In this document: piece by piece, positions 6,025 through 6,769 of the stretch
How the letters are laid out: each line of letters starts with the position of its first letter
How positions within the stretch are numbered: the first letter of the stretch is position 1
Assembly: GCA_002327415.1 (NCBI GenBank)
Contig: DCVU01000120.1
Coordinates: forward strand, 1,095 to 7,863
DNA length: 6,769 nucleotides
Reading direction: 5' to 3'
Source: Smithella sp. UBA2180
Lineage (GTDB): Bacteria > Desulfobacterota > Syntrophia > Syntrophales > Smithellaceae
Translations under genes and position numbers: made by a program
Notes under the pieces: generated by a model
Databases searched by the model: none
What the model was told of the DNA's origin: nothing
Seen by the model: only the letters and a program-made list of their open reading frames with translations

Positions 6025-6769
6025 ATGGCATGGAGACTATTAAATTTTCAAAAGCATAATATTTTTGAAAACATGGCTATAGATGAAGCGATTTTTTATG
6101 AAACCATAAAAAACAAAAAAGCCCCCACGATTAGATTTTATAATTCACAGCCGGCGGCAATTTCTATTGGTTATTTTCAAGACGCAAGAAAGGAAGTAAA
6201 TATTGAGAAATGTTACACGGCCGGAGTTGATATTGCCAGAAGAATAACAGGGGGAAAAGCGATTTTCCATTTTAATGAAATTACTTATTCTGTTATAGCC
6301 CCGGATCAGGAAAAATCATTCCCGCCCGATATTCTGGGAACATATAAGGTGATCAGCGAATGTATCGCTTGCGGCCTTGCTTATTTGGGAATAAAGGCGG
6401 ATTTAGTTGAAAGTGGACGGATTTTGGCGGCACAAAAAGCGGAGACTTATTGCTTTTCGGTTCCATCTAAAAATGAGCTTTTAGTTAAAGGACGCAAGAT
6501 TTGCGGCAGTGCTCAGGTGAGAAGAAGAGGTGGATTTTTACAGCATGGATCATTGCTTTTGGCTTTTGATCCGGTGAAGACGGCTGATTTATTATTGCCC
6601 GCGCGCACCCCTCGGCATTTAGAAAAACTGAAAGAAACAGTAACGGCGGTCAACGAAGAAATTGCTTCAACTGCCGATGCGCAGGAAATTTGTTTTCAAT
6701 TGAAAAATGGTTTTATCGATAAATTTGGTATAGATTTGATGGAGGGGACTCTAACGTCCGCGGAAGAAA
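6025..6769 (+). CDS. LipM-like octanoyl/lipoyl protein transferase (3' truncated by window end)
   Basis: An open frame from ATG 6025 runs off the window end, giving 248 visible residues with no stop. The protein belongs to the LplA/LipM/LipB fold. It has the substrate-binding motif ARRITGGKAIFH (71-82), IRFYNSQPAAISIGYFQ (36-52) and KGRKICGSAQVRRRGGFLQH (155-174) with the conserved Lys158. The segment TYCFSVPS (141-148) resembles Bacillus subtilis LipM, whose equivalent Cys (CFDAPS) is the thioester-forming catalytic residue, so Cys143 is the probable nucleophile. That favours octanoyl-ACP:GcvH transfer over ATP-dependent lipoate ligase activity, although an LplA-like role is not excluded. 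The beginning WRLLNFQKHNIFENMAIDEA matches LipM (WRFIDSG...FNMALDEA), which supports the start at 6025 over the ATG at 6073. There is no Shine-Dalgarno in the 9-base gap after gcvH, so translation is probably coupled to it. Confidence 0.9.
   Translation, partial: MAWRLLNFQKHNIFENMAIDEAIFYETIKNKKAPTIRFYNSQPAAISIGYFQDARKEVNIEKCYTAGVDIARRITGGKAIFHFNEITYSVIAPDQEKSFPPDILGTYKVISECIACGLAYLGIKADLVESGRILAAQKAETYCFSVPSKNELLVKGRKICGSAQVRRRGGFLQHGSLLLAFDPVKTADLLLPARTPRHLEKLKETVTAVNEEIASTADAQEICFQLKNGFIDKFGIDLMEGTLTSAEE

Overview
The window is a single-strand (+) accessory-free stretch of bacterial chromosome. It is AT-rich by eye, has seven complete or near-complete genes plus a truncated pilO at the left edge, and shows no sign of mobile DNA, RNA genes or CRISPR. 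The pilO-pilP-pilQ order marks a Gram-negative type IV pilus biogenesis locus. The secretin style, the six-TPR lipoprotein after it and the LipM-like octanoyltransferase next to gcvH together suggest a Desulfobacterota / former Deltaproteobacteria organism, possibly a Syntrophales-like anaerobe. That placement is an inference from gene content, not a computed result.

Left half (1-2978): the 3' part of pilO, then pilP overlapping it by 4 bp (ATGA), then pilQ 14 bp further on behind a strong Shine-Dalgarno. PilO and PilP are the periplasmic and inner-membrane alignment proteins that connect the inner-membrane platform to the outer-membrane secretin PilQ. The upstream pilM and pilN are expected just outside the window. 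The PilQ here appears to go from its N0/STN domain straight into the secretin barrel domain with only a short charged linker, so the usual N1 domain is not recognisable.

Middle (3032-4531): two TPR proteins. The first is a six-TPR predicted lipoprotein in the right place and of the right architecture to be the PilQ pilotin (PilF/PilW/Tgl type). The second is a soluble, probably cytoplasmic TPR protein of unknown role whose 3' end overlaps the next gene by 17 bp.

Right half (4515-6769): an M24-family Xaa-Pro aminopeptidase with all five metal ligands, then gcvH (lipoyl carrier H protein) with its lipoyl-lysine motif, then, after only 9 bp, a LipM-like octanoyl/lipoyl transferase truncated by the window end. 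The last two form a clear functional pair: the transferase would load octanoate onto GcvH Lys64.

Spacings are short throughout (from a 17-bp overlap to a 53-bp gap) and no convincing terminator is visible, so all genes could lie on one transcript, although pilus and lipoyl functions have no obvious biochemical link.
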